From the NCBI GenBank assembly GCA_913063155.1, contig CAJXYU010000005.1, positions 62,001 through 126,000 of the forward strand: a DNA stretch of 64,000 bases, given 5' to 3'. Below the pieces are notes generated by a model that was not told the DNA's origin, ran no database searches, and saw only the letters and a program-made list of their open reading frames with translations. Each line of letters starts with the position of its first letter. Position 1 is the stretch's first letter. This document shows positions 31,127 through 38,465 of this stretch, in pieces. The position numbers were made by a program, and so were the translations under genes. Source of the stretch: an uncultured Desulfovibrio sp. GTDB taxonomy: Bacteria; Desulfobacterota; Desulfovibrionia; Desulfovibrionales; Desulfovibrionaceae.

Positions 31127-32575
31127 TCATCCCTTGATGCATGCCAGGGGCTGGAGGCGGGCCACGGGGGCCACCAGTCCGGCTCCTGTCGCAGACGTGA
31201 TGACGTCGCTTATATCTTTATACGCACCTGGTGCTTCTTCGGCAATGCCTTTGAAAGAAAAACTGCGTACAAAGATCCCTTGGTGACGGAGTGATTCTGC
31301 TATATCTCTGCCGATAAAGCGTTTTTTAGCTGCCGTTCTGCTCAGCGCCCTCCCTGCGCCGTGACAGGCCGAGCCGAAGCTCGTCTGCATGGAGGACTTG
31401 GTTCCCGCCAGGATGTAAGAGGGGGTTCCCATGCTTCCACCTACCAGAACGGGCTGTCCTGCCGCGCGGATGTCCGCAGGGATGGCGGGGTGACCGGGAG
31501 GGAAGGACCGGGTCGCTCCCTTGCGGTGCACATAGACTGTCTTCATGGTTCCGTCCCCCGTATCGTGCCTCTCGGCCTTGCAGGTGTTGTGGGAGACGTC
31601 GTAGAGCAGGTCGAGTCGGGCGTCCGGGAAGACTTCGGAAAAAGCATGACGCACCAGGTGGGCAATGACCTGCCGGTTGGCCAGGGCACAGTTGATGCCC
31701 GCCCGCATGGCCCCAAGGTAGCGTTGGCCCAATTCCGAGTTGATGTGGGCGCAGGCGAGGTCCCGGTTTGGAATGGTGATTCCCTTGAGTTTACGTTTTC
31801 CTTTGCGGCGGGGGGCCATTTCTTCGAGATAGTCCGTGGCGATCTGGTGCCCCAGCCCGCGTGAACCGCAGTGAATGCTGACGACGGCATCGCCCTCCTT
31901 GATGCCGAAGATGGCGGCCTTGTCCGTATCCAGCACCATTTCCACCCATTGAACTTCAAGATAGTGATTTCCGGAACCCAGAGAGCCGATCTGGTCCTTC
32001 ATGCGTTTCTTGGCCTGTTTGGACACCTCGCGGGGATCGGCACCGGTCATGGCTCCGCCTTCCTCGATACGTTCCAGGTCGCGTTTCAGTCCATACCCCT
32101 GGCCAACCGCCCACCTGGCTCCTTGGCGGAGCATGTCGTCCATCTCGTCGCCTTCCAGCCGGATGTCTCCCCCCTTGCCTACACCTGTCGGAACGGTATG
32201 GAAAAGTTTTTCGGCCAGATCTTCCTGGCGAGCAAGTATGTCGTCACGCGTCAGGCCTGTGAGCAGGGTACGCACGCCGCAGGCTATGTCGAATCCCACA
32301 CCGCCCGCAGAGACCACGCCGTCATCCTCGGGATCGAAGGCCGCCACGCCGCCGATGGGGAAGCCGTAGCCCTTGTGGGCGTCGGGCATGGCCATGGATG
32401 CCTTGACGATGCCCGGCAGACAGGCCACGTCACGCACCTGCTGAATGGCCGCCGGGTCCATATCGTTCACCAGCGCATGGCTTGCGTATATGATGCCCGG
32501 CACCCGCATGTCACCTGTCTGCGGCAGATGCCATTTGAACTCACCGTGCCGCTGGAGTTGTGCAACTGCTTTCAT
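31127..32575 (-). CDS. rtcB: RNA-splicing ligase RtcB
   Basis: A 482-residue 3'-5' RNA ligase that joins 2',3'-cyclic phosphate or 3'-phosphate ends to 5'-hydroxyl ends using GTP and manganese. The metal-site regions GGVGFDIACGVR, HCGSRGLGHQ and DVSHNTCKAERH are present. The guanylylated histidine lies in SACHGAGRALSR. Length is normal. No archease or RtcA gene is adjacent. The start has only a weak GAG site and sits just beyond the terminator that ends the paaK-ACT operon, so its own promoter is not obvious. Confidence 0.95.
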   Translation of the reverse strand: MKAVAQLQRHGEFKWHLPQTGDMRVPGIIYASHALVNDMDPAAIQQVRDVACLPGIVKASMAMPDAHKGYGFPIGGVAAFDPEDDGVVSAGGVGFDIACGVRTLLTGLTRDDILARQEDLAEKLFHTVPTGVGKGGDIRLEGDEMDDMLRQGARWAVGQGYGLKRDLERIEEGGAMTGADPREVSKQAKKRMKDQIGSLGSGNHYLEVQWVEMVLDTDKAAIFGIKEGDAVVSIHCGSRGLGHQIATDYLEEMAPRRKGKRKLKGITIPNRDLACAHINSELGQRYLGAMRAGINCALANRQVIAHLVRHAFSEVFPDARLDLLYDVSHNTCKAERHDTGDGTMKTVYVHRKGATRSFPPGHPAIPADIRAAGQPVLVGGSMGTPSYILAGTKSSMQTSFGSACHGAGRALSRTAAKKRFIGRDIAESLRHQGIFVRSFSFKGIAEEAPGAYKDISDVITSATGAGLVAPVARLQPLACIKG

Positions 32576-32582
32576 GGCTCAT

Positions 32583-32615
32583 AAAAAAAGGGGAACCGGT
32601 GTCCCGGCTCCCCTT
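32583..32615 (-). terminator. rho-independent terminator of the paaK-ACT operon
   Basis: Read on the minus strand, AAGGGGAGCCGG pairs with CCGGTTCCCCTT (one G-T pair) around the loop GACA and is followed by seven T. It lies 20 bases after the ACT gene and eight bases before the rtcB start. Confidence 0.9.
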
Positions 32616-32635
32616 GGTTTTTCCTTGGGCGGCTT

Positions 32636-33067
32636 CTACAAGGTGTAGAGCTTTTCGCCGGGGATGATTGTGAAACCTTTTTTCAGGAGCATCTCGATGC
32701 CCTGGTCGGTTCGATCGAAGCGGAAGATGAGTACGGCGCTGTCCCCACTCTGGGTGACGAAGGCGTACATGTATTCCACGTTGATATCCGCATCCTGCAG
32801 CATGCTCAGAATTTGATGCAGTCCCCCCGGCTCGTCCTTCACTTCCACTGCCACCACTGAGGTGCGGCCAACGGTGAAGCCGTTTTCCTTGAGTCTGGCC
32901 TTGGCGGTCTTGAAGTCGGAGACGATGAGGCGCAGAATCCCGAAGTCCGAAGTGTCGGCCAGGGACAGGGCGCGGATGTTCACACCGGCTTCGTGCAGGA
33001 TCTTGGTTACCTCGGCCAGGCGGCCTGCGCGGTTTTCGAGAAATATGGAAAGCTGATCAACCTTCAT
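32636..33067 (-). CDS. tandem ACT-domain protein
   Basis: A 143-residue protein made of two ACT modules: [34 protein letters not shown], then [35 protein letters not shown] domains bind amino acids, often as allosteric sensors. It lies 65 bases downstream of paaK, inside the operon controlled by the phenylalanine leader described at 34464-34595. The gap contains a 14-base palindrome, CGGGCATATGCCCG (33082-33095). The start is the ATG at 33067 with GAGGAGA; a longer frame to 33088 is less likely. An aromatic amino acid ligand is a reasonable guess, not shown. Confidence 0.9.
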   Translation of the reverse strand: MKVDQLSIFLENRAGRLAEVTKILHEAGVNIRALSLADTSDFGILRLIVSDFKTAKARLKENGFTVGRTSVVAVEVKDEPGGLHQILSMLQDADINVEYMYAFVTQSGDSAVLIFRFDRTDQGIEMLLKKGFTIIPGEKLYTL

Positions 33068-33132
33068 GGCTCTCCTCGCTTCGGGCATATGCCCGGATGA
33101 ATTAACGGATGAATCTACCTTGTACGATTCCT

Positions 33133-34434
33133 CTAGTCATTGCGTTTGTCAATGATACGTTTGGCCTTGCCTATGGAACGCTCGATTCCCTTGGGTTCCA
33201 CAAGCTTTACCCGGGCCGTGACGCCGAGGAATTCCTTAATGTTTTTTTGTACCTTGCTTTCAAGACGCTGTAAATTTTTAATTTCATCCGAGAACATCGA
33301 TTCGTTCACTTCCACGTTGACGGTCAGGGTATCCATGTTGCCCCGGCGTTCGATGATGAGTTGATAATGCGGGCTCAGGCCATCGGTTTCGATGAGGATG
33401 GATTCGATTTGGGACGGGAACACATTCACGCCGCGGATGATGAGCATGTCGTCGCTGCGGCCGGTGACGCGCTGCATGCGGGCCGTGGTGCGTCCGCACT
33501 TGCAGGGAGCGATGTTCAGGGAGGTCAGGTCGCGGGTGCGGTAGCGGATCAGGGGGATGGCCTCCTTGGTAAGGGTGGTGATGACCAATTCGCCGGTTTC
33601 TCCCGGGGGCAGCGGTTCGCCGGATGCGGGGTCGATGACTTCGATGAGGAAGTGATCTTCCATCATGTGCAGGCCGTCCTGGGCCTCGTGGCATTCGATG
33701 CCCACGCCCGGTCCCATGATTTCCGACAGGCCGTATATGTCGATGGCCGTGATGCCCAGGCGCTTTTCAATGTCCTTGCGCATTTCCTCGGTCCAGGGCT
33801 CTGCGCCGAAGATGCCTATCTTGAGCGGCAGCTTTTTTATGTCTATGCCCATTTCCTCGGCTGTTTCAGCCAGGAATAAACTGTAGGAGGGGGTACAGCA
33901 GATGACCGTGGGCTCGAAATCCTTGAGCAGCATGACCTGCCTGCGGGTTGCTCCGCCGGAGATGGGCACCATGGCTGCTCCCAGGGTTTCACCTCCGTAA
34001 TGCGCGCCCAGGCCGCCGGTGAAAAGACCGTAGCCGTAAGCGTTGTGGACCGTGTCCCTGGATGTGGCGCCTGCTGCGACAAAGCAGCGGGCCATGAGGT
34101 GTCCCCAATTTTCGATGTCGCGTTTAGTGTAGCCGACCACGGTGGCCTTGCCCGTTGTGCCGGAGGAGGAATGGATGCGTACGATGTTGTCGCGGCTCAC
34201 GGCGAACATGCCGAAAGGGTACTGATTTCGCAGGTCCTGTTTTTCCGTGAAGGGCAGGTGACGCACATCCTCCAGACATTTGATGTCCTGAGGTTTGATG
34301 CCGGACTCGTCGAAGCGCTTTTTGTAGAAGGGCACGTTGTTGTAAACCCGTTCGCACAGGGCGCGCAGCCGTCTGAGTTGGAGCGCCTCCAGGTCCTCCC
34401 GGGGCAGGGTTTCGTTGTCCACATCGTAAATCAT
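33133..34434 (-). CDS. paaK: phenylacetate--CoA ligase family enzyme (aryl-CoA ligase)
   Basis: A 433-residue AMP-forming ligase. The adenylate motif [17 protein letters not shown] is at about residues 88-104. A second block, [17 protein letters not shown], and the late [23 protein letters not shown] hinge motif match PaaK. It activates phenylacetate or a related aryl acid with ATP and CoA. It is usually annotated as catabolic, but no other paa genes are here. Instead the gene is preceded by a phenylalanine leader peptide and a terminator hairpin and followed by an ACT protein. The ATG at 34434 has a strong AAGGAGG site. Family is secure; the physiological direction is argued in the findings. 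Confidence 0.93.
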   Translation of the reverse strand: MIYDVDNETLPREDLEALQLRRLRALCERVYNNVPFYKKRFDESGIKPQDIKCLEDVRHLPFTEKQDLRNQYPFGMFAVSRDNIVRIHSSSGTTGKATVVGYTKRDIENWGHLMARCFVAAGATSRDTVHNAYGYGLFTGGLGAHYGGETLGAAMVPISGGATRRQVMLLKDFEPTVICCTPSYSLFLAETAEEMGIDIKKLPLKIGIFGAEPWTEEMRKDIEKRLGITAIDIYGLSEIMGPGVGIECHEAQDGLHMMEDHFLIEVIDPASGEPLPPGETGELVITTLTKEAIPLIRYRTRDLTSLNIAPCKCGRTTARMQRVTGRSDDMLIIRGVNVFPSQIESILIETDGLSPHYQLIIERRGNMDTLTVNVEVNESMFSDEIKNLQRLESKVQKNIKEFLGVTARVKLVEPKGIERSIGKAKRIIDKRND

Positions 34435-34463
34435 CCCGATTCCTCCTTGTGTTCGCCTGAACT

Positions 34464-34502
34464 GAAAATAAAAGGGCCACTGGCTGGATGCCCGTGGCCC
34501 TT
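34464..34502 (-). promoter_or_regulatory. transcription attenuator (terminator hairpin) of paaK
   Basis: On the minus strand AAGGGCCAC (34502-34494) pairs with GTGGCCCTT (34480-34472), followed by TTTTATTTT (34473-34465). This is a good intrinsic terminator placed about 30 bases before the paaK start and 43 bases after the leader-peptide stop. A competing helix is possible. GCTCGTGG (34540-34533) can pair with CCACGGGC (34497-34490), which occupies the terminator's 5' arm. The first of these sequences is next to TAAGAAAGA (34530-34522). That stretch in turn can pair with the phenylalanine codons TCTTTTTTA (34567-34559). Confidence 0.82.
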
Positions 34503-34544
34503 GATCGTCGGTTACAATCCGTCTTTCTTACTCCACGAGCGTCC

Positions 34545-34595
34545 TCAAGGCAGGCCCATAAAAAAGAAAAAACGGAAGAAAAACAGTTTGATCAT
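34545..34595 (-). CDS. phenylalanine-rich leader peptide upstream of paaK
   Basis: A 16-codon frame reading MIKLFFFRFFFFMGLP then TGA. Seven of sixteen codons are phenylalanine (residues 5-7 and 9-12). An in-frame TGA lies directly before the ATG, so it cannot be the tail of a longer gene. Composition and size resemble the pheA leader peptide of enteric bacteria. There is no Shine-Dalgarno sequence, but the promoter-like element at 34602-34631 would place the transcript start at or near this ATG, so it may be leaderless. The terminator hairpin follows, then paaK. Translation is not proven. Confidence 0.78.
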   Translation of the reverse strand: MIKLFFFRFFFFMGLP

Positions 34596-34601
34596 TCAGA
34601 A

Positions 34602-34631
34602 ATCATGCATCAGGTGGCGCTTTGCTGTCAA
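34602..34631 (-). promoter_or_regulatory. candidate promoter of the paaK leader transcript
   Basis: On the minus strand a perfect TTGACA (34631-34626) is followed after 18 bases by CATGAT (34607-34602), which matches four of six -10 positions. The expected start point, about seven bases further, coincides with the A of the leader-peptide ATG at 34595. The 336-base gap between paaK and the nitroreductase gene is thus mostly leader RNA and promoter. The rest (34632-34770) holds a seven-base inverted repeat, GGGTTGA and TCAACCC, at 34714-34752, of unknown meaning. Confidence 0.5.
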
Positions 34632-34770
34632 GTTCGGCGTGCCCTGTCGCGTCGCTGGACGTGGTGGATGGCGCAGGGCATCTTTTAATGTATGGTATGG
34701 AAATGACGTTGCAGGGTTGACCGTAATCCTTTACTAAACCTGTGTTCAACCCATAAGGGGAGTAGCAAAG

Positions 34771-35349
34771 ATGAATTTTCGCGAGCTTGTGGCAAAAAAT
34801 CGAAGCTATCGTCGTTTTGCCCAGCATCATCCCGTTTCCATGGACGACCTCGTGGAACTTGTGGCCTTGGCAAGACTGACCCCGTCCGCCCGTAATCTGC
34901 AGGCCCTGCGCTTTGCGCTTGTCGCCGAGGAAGCCAAATGTGCCGAGGTTTTTTCCACCCTTGGCTGGGCAGGGTATCTGCCGCGTTGGCCGGGACCGGC
35001 CGAAGGGGAGCGTCCTACCGGGTATGTGGTCCTTTGTGTGGACCGCGAACTGACTGGCGAGGATTGGGGGGACCAGGGCATAGCCGCTCAGACTATCATG
35101 CTTGGTGCGGTTGAAATGGGATATGGGGGCTGCATCCTTGGCAGCGTGAACCGGGAGAAGCTTTCGAAGATTCTCGACATGCCCGAGCATCACGAAATTT
35201 TGCTGGTGCTTGCGCTGGGCGTTCCCGCCGAGCATGTGGTCGTTGAACCGTTGCCTGAGGACGGCAGCATCAAGTATTGGCGGGATGAAAGGGAAGTGCA
35301 CCATGTGCCCAAACGTGATCTGGATGAATTGATCTCGGTCAAATATTAG
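34771..35349 (+). CDS. nitroreductase-family flavoprotein
   Basis: A 192-residue FMN-binding protein. The N-terminal NRSYRRFAQHHPVSMDDLVELVALARLTPSARNLQALRFALV segment holds the usual FMN phosphate contacts (R-S-x-R-R-F and PSARNLQ). The AEMG-like block reads GAVEMGYGGCILGSV. Members reduce nitro groups, quinones or flavins; the substrate is unknown. The ATG follows AGGGGAG. It starts divergently from the paaK leader and is followed by rsfS after nine bases. Confidence 0.9.
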   Translation: MNFRELVAKNRSYRRFAQHHPVSMDDLVELVALARLTPSARNLQALRFALVAEEAKCAEVFSTLGWAGYLPRWPGPAEGERPTGYVVLCVDRELTGEDWGDQGIAAQTIMLGAVEMGYGGCILGSVNREKLSKILDMPEHHEILLVLALGVPAEHVVVEPLPEDGSIKYWRDEREVHHVPKRDLDELISVKY

Positions 35350-35358
35350 GATTGAAAC

Positions 35359-35745
35359 GTGAGTAAAGAGAAAAAGTTCAAAGAAATTTCCAGCAGCGAC
35401 AAGGCTGCTCTCGTATGCGAATGGCTTGATGAGAAGCAGGGTGAGGAGATCGTGCTCATGGATGTGAGCGGCCTGTGTTCCATCGCGGAATTCATTTGCG
35501 TGGTTTCGGCCCGCAGCATCAAGCATGGCCAGGCCTTGGCCGACTTCGTGCTCGAGAGGTGCAGGGAAGATAACATCGAATTTTTCGGCATGGAAGGCTA
35601 CCGTCCCGGAGACTGGGTGTTGGTGGATCTCAATGACGTCATTGTCCACGTATTCCAGTCCGAACTGCGTGAATTCTACAACATTGAAGGCATGTGGTCC
35701 GAAGCCGAACGAAAGAATTATTGCGGGGAAAACCCCAGAGGATAA
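35359..35745 (+). CDS. rsfS: ribosomal silencing factor RsfS
   Basis: A 128-residue protein that binds uL14 on the large subunit and blocks subunit joining in starvation. The core is LVCEWLDEKQGEEIVLMDVSGLCSIAEFICVVSARSIKHGQALAD, then EGYRPGDWVLVDLNDVIVHVF and REFYNIEGMW, a near-perfect RsfS pattern. It starts with GTG at 35359. It lies three bases before gpmI, so the two are cotranscribed. Confidence 0.95.
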   Translation: MSKEKKFKEISSSDKAALVCEWLDEKQGEEIVLMDVSGLCSIAEFICVVSARSIKHGQALADFVLERCREDNIEFFGMEGYRPGDWVLVDLNDVIVHVFQSELREFYNIEGMWSEAERKNYCGENPRG

Positions 35746-35747
35746 CC

Positions 35748-37262
35748 ATGACCCAAAAGACGCTTTTGCTGATTCTCGACGGCTGGGGAATCGCCCCGGA
35801 CGGCCAGGGAAACTGCGTGCGCAACGCCGCCACGCCCTTTCTTGATTCCCTTATGGGAAAATATCCCCACACCGAACTGTTGTGTGCGGGCCGCGCCGTG
35901 GGCCTGCCCGACGGTTTTATGGGCAATTCCGAGGTGGGGCATATGAATATAGGCGCCGGGAGAGTGGTTTACCAGGACATGACCCGTATTGACATGGCCA
36001 TCGAAACCGGGGCCATGAACGAAAATCCCACCTTGCTGGAGCTTATGGCCAAAACCAAGGCTGGAAGCGGTCGTTTGCACCTTATGGGGCTCATATCCGA
36101 TGGCGGGGTGCACAGTCACCAGAACCATATTTACGCGTTGCTCAAGATGGCCAAGGAACAGCAGGTTCCCGAGGTCATCGTGCATTGCTTCATGGATGGT
36201 CGCGACACGCCGCCCACCAGCGGCAAGGGCTATGTGGAGAAGCTGGTCGCCGGGATGGATGAGATCGGCATCGGTCGTCCGGGCGTGGTTTCCGGTCGCT
36301 ATTACGCCATGGACCGTGACAAGCGTTTCGAGCGCAACGAACTGGCCTACAAGGCTCTGGTGGAAGGCGACGCCCCGATCAAGGAGGATGCCATCCTGGG
36401 GATTCAGGATTCCTATGATGCCGGTGAGAACGACGAGTTCATCAAGCCGTTCCTGGTGGGCGGCGATGACGTCTGCATCGGCGACGGCGACGGCGTGTTT
36501 TTCTTCAACTTCCGCGCCGACCGCGCCCGCCAGATCAGCCGGGCCATTTTCGAGGCTGATTTCGCAGAATTCCCGCGCAAAAAAGTTCCCGCGCTGGCCG
36601 AATTCGCCACCATGACTCAGTACGAGTCCACTTTTCCGCTGCCCGTGGCCTTCCCGCCCGAAAGTTATGAAAACACCTTGGGCGAGATCATTTCCAAGGC
36701 CGGACTCAAGCAGTTGCGCATTGCCGAAACCGAAAAGTACGCCCATGTGACCTATTTTCTCAACTGTGGTCGCGAGGAGCCGTTTGATGGCGAAGATCGT
36801 GTGCTTGTGCAGTCCCCGCGGGACGTGCCCACCTACGACCTCAAGCCGCAGATGAGTGCGGACGAGGTGGCCGACAAGCTGGTGGAACGTTTGGGCGATT
36901 ACGACCTGAGCGTCTGCAACTTCGCCAACCTGGACATGGTGGGGCACACCGGCATCATCGAAGCCGCCAACAAAGCTTGCATTACGGTGGACGCTTGCGT
37001 GAAACGTGTTGTCACGGCCATGCTGGAGCAGGGCGGTCGGGTGCTGCTCACCGCCGATCACGGCAATGCAGAGGAAATGATCGGTCCGGACGGTGGCCCG
37101 CAGACCGCCCACAGCACCAACCCCGTCCCCCTGGTCTACATTGCCGGGGATGCCGGCGGAGATCTGGAAAAGGGTATTCTCGGTGATATTGCGCCGACCG
37201 TCCTTTCCCTTATGGGCTTGGAGCAGCCTGAAGAGATGACCGGTAAAAGTTTGTTGAAATAA
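35748..37262 (+). CDS. gpmI: 2,3-bisphosphoglycerate-independent phosphoglycerate mutase
   Basis: A 504-residue di-manganese glycolytic enzyme interconverting 3- and 2-phosphoglycerate. The metal site LILDGWG and the phosphorylated serine S61 in FMGNSEVGHMNIGAGR are intact. HSHQNHIYALL, FMDGRDTPPTSG, FNFRADRARQISRA and the late LTADHGNAEEM block are also intact. The start is the ATG at 35748; an upstream in-frame codon at 35694 lies within rsfS and is not needed. It is followed by a small zinc-ribbon gene. Confidence 0.97.
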   Translation: MTQKTLLLILDGWGIAPDGQGNCVRNAATPFLDSLMGKYPHTELLCAGRAVGLPDGFMGNSEVGHMNIGAGRVVYQDMTRIDMAIETGAMNENPTLLELMAKTKAGSGRLHLMGLISDGGVHSHQNHIYALLKMAKEQQVPEVIVHCFMDGRDTPPTSGKGYVEKLVAGMDEIGIGRPGVVSGRYYAMDRDKRFERNELAYKALVEGDAPIKEDAILGIQDSYDAGENDEFIKPFLVGGDDVCIGDGDGVFFFNFRADRARQISRAIFEADFAEFPRKKVPALAEFATMTQYESTFPLPVAFPPESYENTLGEIISKAGLKQLRIAETEKYAHVTYFLNCGREEPFDGEDRVLVQSPRDVPTYDLKPQMSADEVADKLVERLGDYDLSVCNFANLDMVGHTGIIEAANKACITVDACVKRVVTAMLEQGGRVLLTADHGNAEEMIGPDGGPQTAHSTNPVPLVYIAGDAGGDLEKGILGDIAPTVLSLMGLEQPEEMTGKSLLK

Positions 37263-37280
37263 GCAAGGAATAATAAGAAG

Positions 37281-37523
37281 ATGTCAGAGACCAAGAAACC
37301 GCTGACTCCGGTCAAGCCCGCAGGGCTGGAAATCATCTACCTTTATCCCTGCCCGCATTGTGAGCGCGAGGTACCGCTTATTGCACCCACGCGTCCTGCC
37401 ATGGCCCAGTGCGACGCTTGCCGCAGGAATTTTCCTATCGTGCCGGTGGATGACCGTACTGTGCGTTATATCAAACTGGTGCTTGCCGGCGGCAAGGCCA
37501 GCATTGATCCTGATTTCCTGTAG
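37281..37523 (+). CDS. small zinc-ribbon protein
   Basis: An 80-residue protein with two CxxC knuckles, CPHC (residues 25-28) and CDAC (45-48), in the arrangement of a zinc ribbon. Otherwise it has mixed beta structure (EIIYLYP, RTVRYIKLVLAGG). I do not recognise a named family. It lies 18 bases after gpmI and just before a terminator, so it is the last gene of the nitroreductase-rsfS-gpmI run. A nucleic-acid or protein-binding role is only a guess. Confidence 0.75.
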   Translation: MSETKKPLTPVKPAGLEIIYLYPCPHCEREVPLIAPTRPAMAQCDACRRNFPIVPVDDRTVRYIKLVLAGGKASIDPDFL

Positions 37524-37550
37524 GATTGACGGCAAGCCGATTGAAGGTAA

Positions 37551-37580
37551 AAGGGCCGCCCGGACGGGCGGCCCTTTTTT
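37551..37580. terminator. rho-independent terminator, probably bidirectional
   Basis: AAGGGCCGCCC and GGGCGGCCCTT form an 11-pair stem around GGAC with six T on the plus strand and As on the other side. It lies between the zinc-ribbon gene and the convergent LOG gene. Confidence 0.93.
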
Positions 37581-37617
37581 ATTTTCGATGTGGTCCGCGT
37601 GGATGGTCGTGAAAGTG

Positions 37618-38274
37618 CTAGATGACCACGTGGCGCTTGATATGGGTCACGGCCTCCTTGATGTCGTCCGTGACGATGAACAGGTCCAGGTCGTCCTTGT
37701 GGCAGAATTTGTTGGTCACCAGGGTGTTTTTGAACCAGTCGATGATACCGCTCCAGAACTCGGTGCCCAACAGCACGATGGGGAAGGGACGGATGCGTTT
37801 GGTCTGGATGAGCACCAGGGCTTCGGAGAGTTCGTCCAGGGTGCCGTAGCCCCCGGGCAGGGCCACGTAGGCCGTGGCGTATTTGATGAACATGAGTTTG
37901 CGGATGAAGAAATAGCGGAAGTCGCAACGCACATCCATGTAATCGTTATTGTGTTGCTCCAGCGGCAGGTGGATGTGCAGGCCCACGGACTGCCCCCCCG
38001 CTTCCTTTGCGCCTTTGTTGCCAGCTTCCATAAGGCCTGGGCCGCCGCCGGTGATGACCGTGAAGCCCGCCTTGGCCAATTCCGCAGAAAGTTCCTCGGT
38101 CTGTTTGTAGAGCGGCTCGTCGGGCTTGACGCGGGCTGAGCCGAACACGGAGACGGCTGGTCCGATGTCGCTCAAGGTTTCGAAACCATCGACTATTTCG
38201 GACATGATCTTGAAGAGTCGCCAGGACTCCTGCATGGAGAGGTCGTCGATTATGTACTGCTTGGAACTATGCAT
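37618..38274 (-). CDS. LOG-family (TIGR00730-type) nucleotide-binding protein
   Basis: A 218-residue Rossmann-like protein. VSVFGSARVKPDEPLY, VITGGGPGLMEAGNKGAKEAGG and the signature PGGYGTLDELSEALVLIQ identify the lysine-decarboxylase-like LOG family. Members are often annotated as cytokinin riboside 5'-monophosphate phosphoribohydrolases, or act as nucleotide 5'-monophosphate nucleosidases. The ATG at 38274 has AAGGAG. It reads divergently from the MBL gene; the 191 bases between hold a GCCCG/CGGGC hairpin and no clear promoter. Confidence 0.92.
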   Translation of the reverse strand: MHSSKQYIIDDLSMQESWRLFKIMSEIVDGFETLSDIGPAVSVFGSARVKPDEPLYKQTEELSAELAKAGFTVITGGGPGLMEAGNKGAKEAGGQSVGLHIHLPLEQHNNDYMDVRCDFRYFFIRKLMFIKYATAYVALPGGYGTLDELSEALVLIQTKRIRPFPIVLLGTEFWSGIIDWFKNTLVTNKFCHKDDLDLFIVTDDIKEAVTHIKRHVVI

Positions 38275-38465
38275 TCATGCTCCTTTGTTGGTCTGCAGTG
38301 CCGCCCGTTCTTCGGGCATGGGGATGTTGCTTGATTCTTCGTAATGGTGCATGTTGTGGTCCCTGAAGGGCATGGAACACCGAACACTTTGAATACACAT
38401 ATTCTTTCCCGACCGGAAGCTCATTATTGTCAGCGCGGATGGTGGGGAGCTCAACGGAGCATGGA

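Noticed and set aside
34472-34502. Hairpin read as an ordinary terminator of a gene upstream of paaK
   Set aside because: No minus-strand gene ends there other than the leader peptide, and its T run directly precedes the paaK ribosome site, so attenuation is the better reading.
34714-34752. Operator at GGGTTGA and TCAACCC upstream of the nitroreductase gene
   Set aside because: Seven bases with a 25-base spacer are expected by chance at this scale, and no promoter aligns with it.
34603-35649. Minus-strand frame of 348 codons over the nitroreductase and rsfS genes
   Set aside because: Overlaps two clear plus-strand genes and has no family resemblance. Removing it leaves the region upstream of paaK free for the leader RNA.
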